From Candidatus Helarchaeota archaeon (GTDB lineage Archaea > Asgardarchaeota > Lokiarchaeia > Helarchaeales > JABXJV01): a stretch of 18,518 bases of DNA. The stretch spans positions 1 through 18,518 of the forward strand of contig JABXJV010000068.1 of the NCBI GenBank assembly GCA_013375355.1, given 5' to 3'. The notes under the pieces were generated by a model that did no database searches, had not been told where the DNA came from, and saw only the letters and a program-made list of their open reading frames with translations. Position numbers and translations under genes: made by a program. Shown here piece after piece: positions 1-6,497 of this stretch. Each line of letters starts with the position of its first letter. Within the stretch, counting starts at the first letter, position 1.

Positions 1-11
1 AAATCTCTTTT

Positions 12-1166
12 TTATCTACCCAGCTCTTCTCTTGCAATAATCAACCTTTGAATTTGATCAGTACCCCCACCAATTTGCATAAGCTTCATATCTCTTAAAT
101 AACGCTCAACAGGATATTCTTTTGTGTACCCGTCTCCACCACATATTTGTAGAGCATTTAAGCAAACTTGAATACCTTGAGAACTTGCAAAGAGCTTCGA
201 CATTGCAGCTTCTTTAAATGGATTGCCACCTGCATCTATTTGTCTGCATAAATTCCAAAGCATTAACCTTGCCGCATAGCAAATCGTAACCATATCAGCA
301 ATCATGAAACGTATGGCTTGAAATTTTGCTATTGGCTGACCGAATTGAACTCGTTCTTTAGCGTATTTTTTAGCTGTTTCTATTGCACCAAGAATAAAAG
401 CGGTAGCCTCAGCTGTTGCAGTGGCTCTTTCAGTAACAAACATTCTCATTAAAATATTAAATCCCTCATTTTCTTTTCCAATCAAATTTTCTCTAGGAAT
501 TCTTACATTTTCAAATTTTAATTGTACAACGTGAACACCACGCATACCAAGCAAGTCGTGGCGTTTTTCTACGCTTAATCCCTTTGTTTCCTTAGTTACA
601 ATAAAACAACTCATTCCCTTTTGTGGTCGTTCAGCATTAGGGTTAGTAATTGCCCAAACAGTATGTTGTCCCTGTCCACCATTAGTAATAAATCGTTTTT
701 TACCATTTATAACCCATTCGTCACCTTCTAATACGGCTTTTGTTTCCATTCTAGCTGTGTCTGAGCCGACTTCAGGTTCTGTTATGCAAATGCTTCCTAA
801 TGATTTACCTTCTGCTAAAGGACAAAGAAATTTTTCTTTCTGCTCATGTGTACCATACATCTGAATAGGGGTAAGGGAGTAGACGGTAGCATTTCTAGCC
901 ATACTAACAGCTCCTGAATATTTGCCGAGAACTTCAGTAACATTACAATGATAGAATACACCTTTCCCAAGTCCGCCATATTCTTTTGGAACAGTTAAAC
1001 CAAAATAACCTTGATTTCCCATAGCATCAAAAATTGATTGTGGAATCTCGTTTTTTTCATCGATTTCTCTTGCATGAGGCGCAATATTTTCTTCCGAAAA
1101 TTCTATTATGCTTTTTCTGAATTCTAGCTCTTCCTTTGAAAAAAGAAATTCTTCCAAGTTCAACAC
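12..1166 (-). CDS. Acyl-CoA dehydrogenase (FAD-dependent)
   Basis: Probably catalyses alpha,beta-dehydrogenation of an acyl-CoA, passing electrons from FAD to an ETF, in beta-oxidation or branched-chain amino-acid breakdown. The 384 residues match the usual family length of about 380. Visible motifs are the first family signature ITEPEVGSD (about 128-136), RVQFGQPIAKFQ (272-283) and the C-terminal CGGDGYTKEYPVERYLRD block (343-360). At the usual MCAD catalytic position (the IYEGT motif) this protein has IGGGT (365-369), so that glutamate is missing. A glutamate in VTER (Glu246) sits where isovaleryl-CoA dehydrogenase carries its catalytic base, so the enzyme is probably active on a branched or other non-MCAD substrate; the substrate is inference. 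The start is GTG directly after an in-frame TAG, with no clear Shine-Dalgarno. A TATA-like box about 40 nt upstream suggests a very short leader. It is divergent from the DsrE-like gene. Confidence 0.93.
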   Translation of the reverse strand: MLNLEEFLFSKEELEFRKSIIEFSEENIAPHAREIDEKNEIPQSIFDAMGNQGYFGLTVPKEYGGLGKGVFYHCNVTEVLGKYSGAVSMARNATVYSLTPIQMYGTHEQKEKFLCPLAEGKSLGSICITEPEVGSDTARMETKAVLEGDEWVINGKKRFITNGGQGQHTVWAITNPNAERPQKGMSCFIVTKETKGLSVEKRHDLLGMRGVHVVQLKFENVRIPRENLIGKENEGFNILMRMFVTERATATAEATAFILGAIETAKKYAKERVQFGQPIAKFQAIRFMIADMVTICYAARLMLWNLCRQIDAGGNPFKEAAMSKLFASSQGIQVCLNALQICGGDGYTKEYPVERYLRDMKLMQIGGGTDQIQRLIIAREELGR

Positions 1167-1196
1167 CTAATAAATTTGAAATTAAACTATGCGAAA

Positions 1197-1225
1197 TAAA
1201 TTATTTATAACCTTTATAAAAAAAT
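1197..1225. promoter_or_regulatory. Divergent promoter region with two TATA-like boxes
   Basis: The roughly 100 bp between the acyl-CoA dehydrogenase and the DsrE-like gene holds CTTTATAAAA (about 1212-1221), oriented for the rightward gene, and TTATAAATAA read on the minus strand (about 1201-1210) for the leftward gene. Both have spacing typical of archaeal TBP sites. Seen by eye only. Confidence 0.4.
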
Positions 1226-1265
1226 TAGTTATTATCAATAAAATGGGCAAGATGAAAATAGGATT

Positions 1266-1640
1266 TTGATAGAATTGGGAAAGGTTACCAAAGTATTACT
1301 GCTGTTAAAAAATATGGTTTACGAGTCTACGAGCCCAATGGAGATAGTACGCTTCGCAAAATATTATAGAAAGAAAGGGCTCGACGTCCATGTTGTTTTA
1401 TGGGGACCGATGGGCATAATGTTAGGTAAAAAAGGAAAAGTTGGCAGGATGCAATATGAAGAAGAAATGATAGAATGCGTTGAAATGGGAATAAAATTCA
1501 CATGCTGTGATCTTGCAGCTAAAATAATTGGTCTTGATAAAAGTGAATTAATGAAGGGTGTAAAGCTAGAACCATCATTTAGAGTTGCTGATTTATTATT
1601 AGAATATCAAGAAGCAGGGCAATTAATAATTTCTTTGTAA
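1266..1640 (+). CDS. DsrE/DsrF-like family protein
   Basis: A small cytoplasmic protein of about 124 residues with the DsrE-like alpha/beta fold: N-terminal strand KVTKVLLLLK, helix with YESTSPMEIVRFAKYYRKKG, strand VHVVLWGPMGIMLG, then CVEMGIKFTCC. Family members act in sulfur relay or as small thiol carriers. The paired cysteines Cys80-Cys81, plus Cys71, lie where family members carry the reactive cysteine; the exact substrate is unknown. No ATG fits: TTG 1266 is the most upstream start and TTG 1275 is equally plausible, both behind a weak AGGA. An ATG at 1243 opens a different frame and stops after eight codons. The gene ends about 50 bp from the convergent membrane-protein gene. Confidence 0.8.
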   Translation: MIELGKVTKVLLLLKNMVYESTSPMEIVRFAKYYRKKGLDVHVVLWGPMGIMLGKKGKVGRMQYEEEMIECVEMGIKFTCCDLAAKIIGLDKSELMKGVKLEPSFRVADLLLEYQEAGQLIISL

Positions 1641-1689
1641 TTTATAAGATTTATTTAGTAGAAATTTTCTCGAATAATATTCAATTTAA

Positions 1690-2490
1690 CTAGATCATAA
1701 GTATAAAAAGGAAGATATAAGGAATTAATCCTATTAATGGAAGAAGTCCATATTTAAATTTTTTTGAATCTTCTCTATCTAAATGAACAGAATTCGCCAT
1801 TTCAATTTCATTTCGTGTTAAAATAGTGGGAGGTAATATCATATAAGAATATACAATAACAAAAATAGGAAATATCAATGGAAGGAGAATGATTTGAGCA
1901 GCTTGCCCTTTAAAAACCAGACCAAGAACTCCATCTGCACACAATTCATATATACCGCCGAATAGTGCTAATTCAACTAATGAATACGTATAACGAGTAT
2001 TGATTTTCCAAATCAAAGCAATCATCATTATGTACCAAGGCATGGTCGCTAACCAGTCCACAATAAGATTTGGACTTGCTGCCACTCCTTCAGTTCCAAA
2101 TAATTTTTCAACTAGCCAAAAAATGAATTCCACCCATAATGCACCTAAACTTCCAAAAAGAATAAATTTTGTTGATGGTTTCTTTTCCCATTTTACAATT
2201 GATTTTGTTAATTTTTCTCTAATCAACCAAAATATGAGCATGCTTATAGCACATAAGATAACTGAAATAAAGACGACAAGTTGGTTAGTTTGGTTTTTTA
2301 TCTCTTTAATTACAAAGTTAAAATTCACAAATCCTATAAATATTTCATTTCTTGAGGCCCCAATTATTAGCACTTCGAGAAATACCGCTATTATGAGCCA
2401 CAGCGAGAATATTTTCATTTTCCATGTTGAAAAGAAAACATTTTTGAGAGTACTTAACGATTCTCGAATTGAACTCATAAAAAATTTCAC
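1690..2490 (-). CDS. Predicted seven-helix membrane protein, unknown function
   Basis: No family was recognised. Hydrophobic segments of membrane-spanning length lie at about residues 28-46, 70-90, 109-130, 142-161, 171-193, 198-220 and 247-266, which suggests seven helices; the last ends right at the C-terminus. A charged loop (about 224-246) precedes the last helix. Acidic or polar residues occur inside helices, such as the VELALFGGIYELCADG segment, so a transporter-like or CPBP-like role is possible but unsupported. GTG 2490 is the longest start. ATG 2478 (fifth codon) is preceded by GGTGA at about 8 nt, a reasonable Shine-Dalgarno, so the protein may begin there. A TATA-like TTTATAA lies about 20-30 nt upstream of the GTG. 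Confidence 0.7.
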   Translation of the reverse strand: MKFFMSSIRESLSTLKNVFFSTWKMKIFSLWLIIAVFLEVLIIGASRNEIFIGFVNFNFVIKEIKNQTNQLVVFISVILCAISMLIFWLIREKLTKSIVKWEKKPSTKFILFGSLGALWVEFIFWLVEKLFGTEGVAASPNLIVDWLATMPWYIMMIALIWKINTRYTYSLVELALFGGIYELCADGVLGLVFKGQAAQIILLPLIFPIFVIVYSYMILPPTILTRNEIEMANSVHLDREDSKKFKYGLLPLIGLIPYIFLFILMI

Positions 2491-2554
2491 CAGAAAAGAA
2501 ATAATACTAAATTATAAAAAAATTTTGAATAAAAATAGAAGATATTTCAAATTT

Positions 2555-2563
2555 AAAAAAAAA
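2555..2563 (-). terminator. T-tract terminator after the histone gene
   Basis: On the minus strand a run of nine T begins about 20 nt past the histone stop, preceded by a C-rich and T-rich stretch. T-runs are the usual archaeal intrinsic termination signal. Confidence 0.45.
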
Positions 2564-2582
2564 GGAAAAGGGGGATAAAAGA

Positions 2583-2829
2583 CTAATAGCCTTTAATTGA
2601 TAAATTTATGTCGCCTTTTGTAATTTTCTTTCGTTTAGAATGTTTAGCTAATACATAAGCTCTTTTTGAAATTCTAACTGCTTCTTCTTGTAACCAAGCA
2701 ATAAGAGTGCCTAATGCATCTCTTGCTACGATTTTTGCTCCAGAATCCGCCATAACCTTTTCAGTTTTCCAAGAAAGATCTTGGGAAATTTCTGAGAGGC
2801 GACCATGCGAAATATCTTTTTTTTGCCAT
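2583..2829 (-). CDS. Archaeal histone, frame interrupted at an A8 tract
   Basis: Chromatin protein of the HMf/eukaryotic core-histone fold. From GAT (about 2814) down to TAG the frame encodes a clear histone fold: helix 1 around LSWKTEKVMADSG, the long helix 2 ARDALGTLIAWLQEEAVR continuing to RAYVLAKH, then the basic KRKKITKGDINLSI segment matching the conserved HAGRKT-KAEDI region. This frame has no start codon near its 5' end. A well-placed start (GAGGAG, 7 nt, ATG GCA AAA) exists one frame away, separated by eight A (plus-strand T 2817-2824). Dropping one A gives an 81-residue protein beginning MAKKDISHGR. Without the shift, translation stops after 22 codons. Explanations are an assembly error, transcriptional or ribosomal slippage, or a recent mutation. 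The N-terminal part before helix 1 is longer than in minimal HMf-type histones. Confidence 0.82.
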
Positions 2830-2837
2830 ATTTTTTC

Positions 2838-2890
2838 TCCTCAAATTTTATATTTTGGTTATTTTATAATTTTCATTTGATTTTTATAAA
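2838..2890 (-). promoter_or_regulatory. Histone promoter and Shine-Dalgarno
   Basis: Read on the minus strand, TTTATAAAAA (2881-2890) is a good TATA box about 55 nt upstream of the ATG, and GAGGAG (about 2838-2843) sits 7 nt before it. The strong ribosome site fixes the start at 2829 and makes the downstream frame break more striking. Confidence 0.5.
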
Positions 2891-3137
2891 GATATTGCTT
2901 TTTCGTCGAAACATATGAGCACTGGAAATAATTTATATGAACATAATATAATTGAATTATTTTACTCAAAATCTCAACACAAAATTTTCATAATCAGAGG
3001 TCTGATTTTTTGTCATAGTTTTTTGGAGAGGTAGCTTTTTCAAAATTTTATAATTGTAAAAATTTTTGATCAAGGTTTGGCCCTTATAATAATTTTAATT
3101 CATAACAGATAGATTTTCTTTCAATTAATTTAAGGGT
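2891..3137. other. Gene-free AT-rich stretch with one inverted repeat
   Basis: No convincing gene on either strand. It holds AATCAGA-GG-TCTGATT (2992-3007) followed by a short T-run, which could be an operator or weak terminator. On the plus strand TTATAATAAT (3084-3093) could be a TATA box for the structured element that follows. Nothing else was seen. Confidence 0.35.
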
Positions 3138-3219
3138 GAATCTTCCCCCGCTTGTGGAGGGGATTATAGGGGAGGGACGAAAAAATAAAGTTAGCGAGGG
3201 AAAGATTCGAATTTTTTTT
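3138..3219 (+). other. GC-rich hairpin island ending in T8; candidate ncRNA or REP-like element
   Basis: A GC-rich island in a very AT-rich spacer. GAATCTTCCCCCGC (3138-3151) pairs with GCGAGGGAAAGATTC (3194-3208), about 13 pairs with one bulge and one mismatch. Eight T (3212-3219) follow, as in a terminator for a plus-strand transcript. Inside lie G-runs at 3159-3162, 3169-3172 and 3174-3176, which could pair with the C-run instead or form a G-quadruplex. A TATA-like box at 3084-3093 would start a transcript of about 100 nt. The C-run/G-run pattern also recalls REP-like palindromes of other genomes, a comparison made from memory. Confidence 0.4.
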
Positions 3220-3222
3220 GAA

Positions 3223-3369
3223 TTACAAAGAAATATAGTTGATTTGTTTAGATTCGAATAAATTTAATTTCTCAAAATTGTTGCAAGCACTACAAGTGTG
3301 AAAAATCGAATCAGTTGATTTAAATTCTTCTTCTGATAGACTTTTACTACAAGATACACATTTTAACAT
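3223..3369 (-). CDS. Small zinc-ribbon protein, 48 aa
   Basis: A 48-residue protein with two CxxC knuckles, CVSC (4-7) and CSAC (26-29), separated by a short polar linker. This is the arrangement of a single zinc ribbon. The remaining C-terminal tail is polar and short. Function is unknown; such mini-ribbons bind nucleic acid or protein partners. The ATG has a purine-rich AAGGAAGG about 8 nt upstream. It is the second gene of a pair, 20 bp behind the 59-aa gene, so the two are probably cotranscribed and functionally linked. The stop lies just beyond the GC-rich hairpin island. Confidence 0.6.
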   Translation of the reverse strand: MLKCVSCSKSLSEEEFKSTDSIFHTCSACNNFEKLNLFESKQINYISL

Positions 3370-3389
3370 TTATTTTCCTTCCTTAACTT

Positions 3390-3569
3390 TTATCTCCTCG
3401 GTTTATAATGTCTACAATTAACGTTTTTAAATATCCATCCATATTTTTTGCAATAAATTTTACCATAAAATAAATCTTTTGCGTGTTTACAGGCTAAATC
3501 GCAATTGTTACCTAAATTAATGACCCTTTGCTTACTAACACCTAAACTAACCATTTTTATTTCTTCCAT
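3390..3569 (-). CDS. Small cysteine-rich protein, 59 aa
   Basis: No named family was recognised. Cys23, Cys27, Cys40 and Cys52, with His29 and His54 nearby, suggest one metal site. The C-terminus NCRHYKPR resembles short 'C-R-H-Y' tails of small Fe-S or zinc proteins. It is first in a two-gene minus-strand operon with the 48-aa zinc ribbon and is divergent from the Fe-S protein at 3744. The ATG is preceded by an A-rich leader without a clear Shine-Dalgarno; a TATA box lies about 45 nt upstream. Being conserved in cysteine spacing, it is more likely real than a chance frame, but this rests on sequence inspection only. Confidence 0.5.
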   Translation of the reverse strand: MEEIKMVSLGVSKQRVINLGNNCDLACKHAKDLFYGKIYCKKYGWIFKNVNCRHYKPRR

Positions 3570-3608
3570 TTTTTTTTATTTTTTATTAATTAAATTAGGA
3601 ATTTTTTC

Positions 3609-3618
3609 TTTATATACC
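3609..3618 (-). promoter_or_regulatory. TATA box for the two small cysteine-rich genes
   Basis: On the minus strand AAGGTATATAAAG (about 3608-3620) is a strong archaeal TATA-box match, about 45 nt before the ATG at 3569. Confidence 0.5.
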
Positions 3619-3680
3619 TTTCGTTTTTATATAAATATCATTTTTATAATTAGATCATACAATAAATTTTTTTAGATTTA

Positions 3681-3690
3681 GGTATATATT
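3681..3690 (+). promoter_or_regulatory. TATA box for the Fe-S protein gene
   Basis: GGTATATATT lies about 55 nt before the ATG at 3744, with a leader of about 30 nt expected. An out-of-frame ATG at 3724 lies in that leader. Confidence 0.45.
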
Positions 3691-3743
3691 GGTTTAAAAA
3701 TATCGTTCTTGATAAAAATATTAATGGAATAGGAATAGATTTT

Positions 3744-4808
3744 ATGTCCGATGAGCCATATTTTAGACTTAGAGAATATTTAGATCGCTTTCCAATAGGA
3801 TTTCCTAAAACTTCTTCTGGAATTGAAATTAAAATCTTGAAAAAACTTTTTACTGAAGAGGAGGCGAAAATTGCGGTAAATTTAACGCCAATCCCAACAG
3901 AAGCTGTAAAAATCGCGAAACGGATTAAAATGGATGAAAACGAATTGAAAGAAAAACTTGAATCAATGTCAAAGAAAGGACTTATTTTCCGGCTTAAACG
4001 AAAAGGCAAAACCCTCTACAATCCAGCACCGTTTATGATAGGTTTATATGAATATTCTGTTAAGAAAATCGATAAAGAGCTCGCTAAACTCTATAAAGAA
4101 TATTATGATACAGCTTACATGGATGAAATGGGGGCAAGCAATGTGCCAGGATTTAAAGTACTTCCAGTTGATGAAACAATAGAGGCCAATACGACACTCT
4201 ATCCATTTCATAAGCTCAAAGAAAGCATTAAAGAAGCCAGAAAAATTGCAGTGACTGAATGTATTTGTAGAAAGGAATCCAGATTAACCGGTGAGCCCTG
4301 CAATTATCCTATTGAAACATGTCTCTCATTCGGGGCTGCAGCATTCTACTATATCGAAAATGGGATGGGACGAGAAGTTGATGCAGAAGAAGCCATAAGG
4401 ATCATAGAGGAAGCAGACAAGTCAGGATTAATTCACGCAGGGGCTAATGCAAAACACTTGTCAAATATTTGCAACTGTTGCCCCTGTTGCTGCGCTTCTA
4501 TGAAAGGAATTACAAAAATGGGTTATGATAAAAAGAAATACCTAAATGCTATATTCGAATCCATCATTGATAAAGAAAAATGCATCGCTTGTGAAACTTG
4601 TGTTGATAGATGTCCTGTAGGGGCCATTGAAATGGAAGAAATCGCAGTTGTAAATAGAGATAAATGTCTCGGGTGCGGTTTATGTGCCTCAGTTTGTCCC
4701 GAAGAAGCTATAACTTTAAAATTGAGAGAAGACGGTGAAGAGCCTTTCGATAGGGTAATTGAATTAGGCATGGCAATTTTTGCAGGGAAAAAAAAGAGGT
4801 CTAAATAG
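3744..4808 (+). CDS. Fe-S protein: winged-helix-like N-terminus, Cys-rich core, 2x[4Fe-4S] ferredoxin domain
   Basis: A probable cytoplasmic electron-transfer or redox-sensing protein. Residues about 35-100 look like a winged helix (TPIPTEAVKIAKRIKMDENELKEKLESM, then KKGLIFRLKRKGKTLYNPAP). The middle carries CIC (173-175), Cys186, Cys193 and a dense CNCCPCCC cluster (243-250), enough ligands for an extra metal centre. The C-terminus is a classical dicluster ferredoxin domain: CIACETCVDRCP (280-291) and CLGCGLCASVCP (308-319). Homologous multidomain proteins occur in anaerobic archaea and deltaproteobacteria; their partner is generally unknown. The start ATG follows a TATA box at suitable distance. 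Its stop is 5 bp from the convergent GTPase stop. Confidence 0.85.
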   Translation: MSDEPYFRLREYLDRFPIGFPKTSSGIEIKILKKLFTEEEAKIAVNLTPIPTEAVKIAKRIKMDENELKEKLESMSKKGLIFRLKRKGKTLYNPAPFMIGLYEYSVKKIDKELAKLYKEYYDTAYMDEMGASNVPGFKVLPVDETIEANTTLYPFHKLKESIKEARKIAVTECICRKESRLTGEPCNYPIETCLSFGAAAFYYIENGMGREVDAEEAIRIIEEADKSGLIHAGANAKHLSNICNCCPCCCASMKGITKMGYDKKKYLNAIFESIIDKEKCIACETCVDRCPVGAIEMEEIAVVNRDKCLGCGLCASVCPEEAITLKLREDGEEPFDRVIELGMAIFAGKKKRSK

Positions 4809-4813
4809 AGCTA

Positions 4814-5329
4814 TTATTTTGGTAATAACCTATCTAATAAATATTGGAATGCTTCTGTCACATTATGATTCTGGAGTGCAGAGGTTTCGATATAATGATA
4901 GTTAATTTTATCCGCAAAAGCTTTTGCTTGGTCGGTCTTAATTTTTCGCTTTAAATCGATTTTGTTTGCTACGACCACGCCAGGTGCTTTCTTTGAGCCA
5001 AACTTGCGGAATCTTTTGTGCCACTCTGATAGACTTTCGAAAGAATGTGGCTGTGTTACGTCAAAAACGAGTAATGTTCCGTTAGAACCTCCAAAAAAAG
5101 TCTTGTGAAGAGATTTAAAGGAAGGCTGTCCTGCAATATCCCAAAAATTAACGCTGGCTAAAGCATTTTTTTCTGGAATTGCAAATTCCTTTTTCATGAT
5201 ATTAGCTCCGAATGTTGGTAAATAATCGAATTTAAACCTCTTTTCTATGTAGGCAGTTATTAAGCTGGTCTTACCCACCGAGCCATCTCCGATAAGCGTT
5301 ACTTTAAACGTAAATTTTTTGTAACTCAT
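4814..5329 (-). CDS. Ras/Rab-like small GTPase (paralog 1)
   Basis: A 171-residue Ras-superfamily GTPase. G1 is GDGSVGKTS (14-22), switch I threonine Thr39 is in LPTFGAN, G3 is WDIAGQ (63-68) with the hydrolytic glutamine Gln68, G4 is NKID (122-125) and G5 is ETSA (148-151). All nucleotide-binding motifs are intact, so it should bind and hydrolyse GTP. The C-terminus ends RLLPK without a cysteine, so there is no prenylation signal. The residue equivalent to Ras Gly12 is Gly16 here, unlike the two neighbours. It follows the paralog at 5348 by 18 bp, with GAGG about 7 nt before the ATG, so the two form an operon, probably a tandem duplication. Lokiarchaea carry many such GTPases; the partner is unknown. 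Confidence 0.92.
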   Translation of the reverse strand: MSYKKFTFKVTLIGDGSVGKTSLITAYIEKRFKFDYLPTFGANIMKKEFAIPEKNALASVNFWDIAGQPSFKSLHKTFFGGSNGTLLVFDVTQPHSFESLSEWHKRFRKFGSKKAPGVVVANKIDLKRKIKTDQAKAFADKINYHYIETSALQNHNVTEAFQYLLDRLLPK

Positions 5330-5347
5330 TTTATTTCCTCATATTCT

Positions 5348-5863
5348 TTATTTGGGCAAAATTTTTGATAAAATATGTCGAAACGCGTCCTCTACATTTT
5401 TATTTTCCTTTGCAGACGTTTCTATAAAATAGAATCCAATGGATTCTGCATAATTTTTTCCTTCTTTGGTTGATACTTTTCGTTCCAAATCAATTTTATT
5501 TCCTACAATAACACCAGGTATATCTGATTTCACGATTTTCTTAAAATCCGAAAACCAATTAGATAGATTGTTAAAGGAGTCAGAACGAGTGACATCATAG
5601 ACAATTAGCACTCCATTTGCACCTTCAAAAAAGGGACGGTGGAGAGTTGCGAACATTTTCTGCCCAGCTATATCCCAAAAATTGACCGATGCCACAACTT
5701 TACTTTTTGGCATCGTAAATACTTTTTTAGCAATATTAGCCCCAATAGTGGGCTTATAATCATATTGAAACTTTTTTTCCATATATTCATGTATAAGGCT
5801 GGTTTTTCCTACCGCAAAATCACCGACAAGCACGAGTTTGAATGTATATCTTTTATAATCCAT
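5348..5863 (-). CDS. Ras/Rab-like small GTPase (paralog 2)
   Basis: A 171-residue paralog of the GTPase downstream, with motifs at the same positions: G1 GDFAVGKTS (14-22), Thr39 in KPTIGAN, G3 WDIAGQ (63-68), G4 NKID (122-125), G5 ETSA (148-151). The position matching Ras Gly12 is Phe16, a bulky residue that in eukaryotic Ras would block arginine-finger GAPs; this suggests a different activation mode, which is inference. There is no lipidation cysteine at the C-terminus (SKILPK). It is the promoter-proximal gene of the two-GTPase operon; its upstream region is a long AT-rich spacer. The ATG lies in an A-rich leader without strong Shine-Dalgarno. Confidence 0.92.
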   Translation of the reverse strand: MDYKRYTFKLVLVGDFAVGKTSLIHEYMEKKFQYDYKPTIGANIAKKVFTMPKSKVVASVNFWDIAGQKMFATLHRPFFEGANGVLIVYDVTRSDSFNNLSNWFSDFKKIVKSDIPGVIVGNKIDLERKVSTKEGKNYAESIGFYFIETSAKENKNVEDAFRHILSKILPK

Positions 5864-6083
5864 TTGATTTACACATATTAGTTATTTTATTGAAGATAAA
5901 TGATATGACATTAAAAAAACTCTACAAATCTTTTATTTTTGTAAATTATTATATTATTTTTAATTTGATTTTTATATAAAACCTTTATTACAAAAAAGAA
6001 CTTCAAAAACTATCTCGAAAGAAAAATTCGCTGTAAAAATATTAAAGATAATAAAAAAAATAGGCTAAATGTCAGTTCTCCAT
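5864..6083. other. AT-rich spacer upstream of the GTPase operon
   Basis: No gene seen. It contains TATA-like TTTTTATATAAAA (about 5970-5981), usable in either direction, and the left arm of a 10-bp inverted repeat. Confidence 0.3.
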
Positions 6084-6100
6084 TCAAACATTTCGAGATA
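6011..6100. repeat. Separated 10-bp inverted repeat
   Basis: TATCTCGAAA (6011-6020) and its exact reverse complement TTTCGAGATA (6091-6100) flank about 70 bp. The right arm lies in the last codons of the broken gene at 6084-6215. It could be an element end or chance in AT-rich DNA. Confidence 0.3.
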
Positions 6101-6215
6101 AGCAAAAAAGTTCCTCATCGGTCAGTTGTTCAATGGTATTTCTTACTTCATTTATAATAATTTTTTGGCATTCTTTTTTTAGTTCTTTCTTATTGTCTTG
6201 TAATTCCTCTATGCA
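6084..6215 (-). pseudogene. Truncated small gene fragment
   Basis: A 43-codon open stretch with a normal protein-like composition: CIEELQDNKKELKKE, then QKIIINEVRNTIEQLTDE, ending ELFCLSRNV and TGA. It looks like the amphipathic C-terminal helices of a small protein. It has no start codon, and an in-frame TAA lies two codons upstream (ATG TAA AAA TGC). The 34-bp tandem repeats begin about 30 bp further upstream. The 5' end was probably lost by insertion or recombination with the repeats. Family unknown; a chance frame cannot be ruled out. Confidence 0.35.
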
Positions 6216-6247
6216 TTTTTACATCTTAGTGTATTTTTTCGACTAAT

Positions 6248-6327
6248 GTAAATTTACACTACACGTTTTTTTACGCCTAAGGTAAATTCACACCACACGT
6301 TTTTTTACGCCTAACGTAAATTCACAC
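6248..6327 (+). repeat. 34-bp tandem repeat (about 2.4 clear copies plus a degenerate one)
   Basis: Exact period of 34: copies begin with GTAAATTTACAC (6248), GTAAATTCACAC (6282) and GTAAATTCACAC (6316). Each full unit contains CACGTTTTTTTACGCC, in which CGT and ACG bracket a T-run. A diverged copy is suggested at about 6214-6247. The arrangement resembles plasmid or replicon iterons or operator arrays. Confidence 0.7.
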
Positions 6328-6393
6328 AATTAATTTTTATTCTCGGGGAGATAAATATTATTCAATTAATTCAAAATCAAAGGTGATAAAAAT

Positions 6394-6444
6394 TGTCCCC
6401 AGATCCAACATGTCCCCAGGGCCAGACTGTCCCCAGATCCCTAC
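6394..6444 (+). repeat. 17-bp GC-rich tandem repeat, three copies
   Basis: TGTCCCCAGATCC (6394), TGTCCCCAGGGCC (6411) and TGTCCCCAGATCC (6428), each followed by a four-base variable spacer, with exact period 17. Strikingly GC-rich for this spacer. The period is not a multiple of three, so it is not protein-driven. Confidence 0.75.
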
Positions 6445-6497
6445 TTATTTTATATTTTAAAAAAACAATAATTAATCAATTTACAATCATGTAAAGG

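Noticed and set aside
1243..1269. ATG-started peptide upstream of the DsrE-like gene as its true start
   Set aside because: The frame stops after eight codons and is out of register with the DsrE-like frame; no homopolymer would rejoin them.
2000..2578. 192-codon open frame on the plus strand
   Set aside because: It is antisense to the membrane-protein gene; the product lacks coherent features, whereas the minus-strand frame gives regular membrane helices.
3127..3224. tRNA-like T-arm and acceptor pairing around TTCGAAT (3206-3212)
   Set aside because: A 5-bp stem and 7-base loop can be drawn, but the stem is A/T only, lacks the conserved G53-C61 pair, and no D-arm or anticodon arm fits.
3744..4009. 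Open frames antisense to the Fe-S protein (also at 4523-4771)
   Set aside because: They overlap clear ferredoxin-type coding sequence and have no features of their own.
6248..6444. CRISPR array
   Set aside because: Units are directly adjacent, with no unique spacers of constant length and no cas genes in the window.
6393..6494. 33-codon TTG-started ORF, alternatively 25-codon GTG-started ORF
   Set aside because: It runs across the 17-bp tandem repeat, so the three copies are read in different frames; no protein-like conservation is visible.
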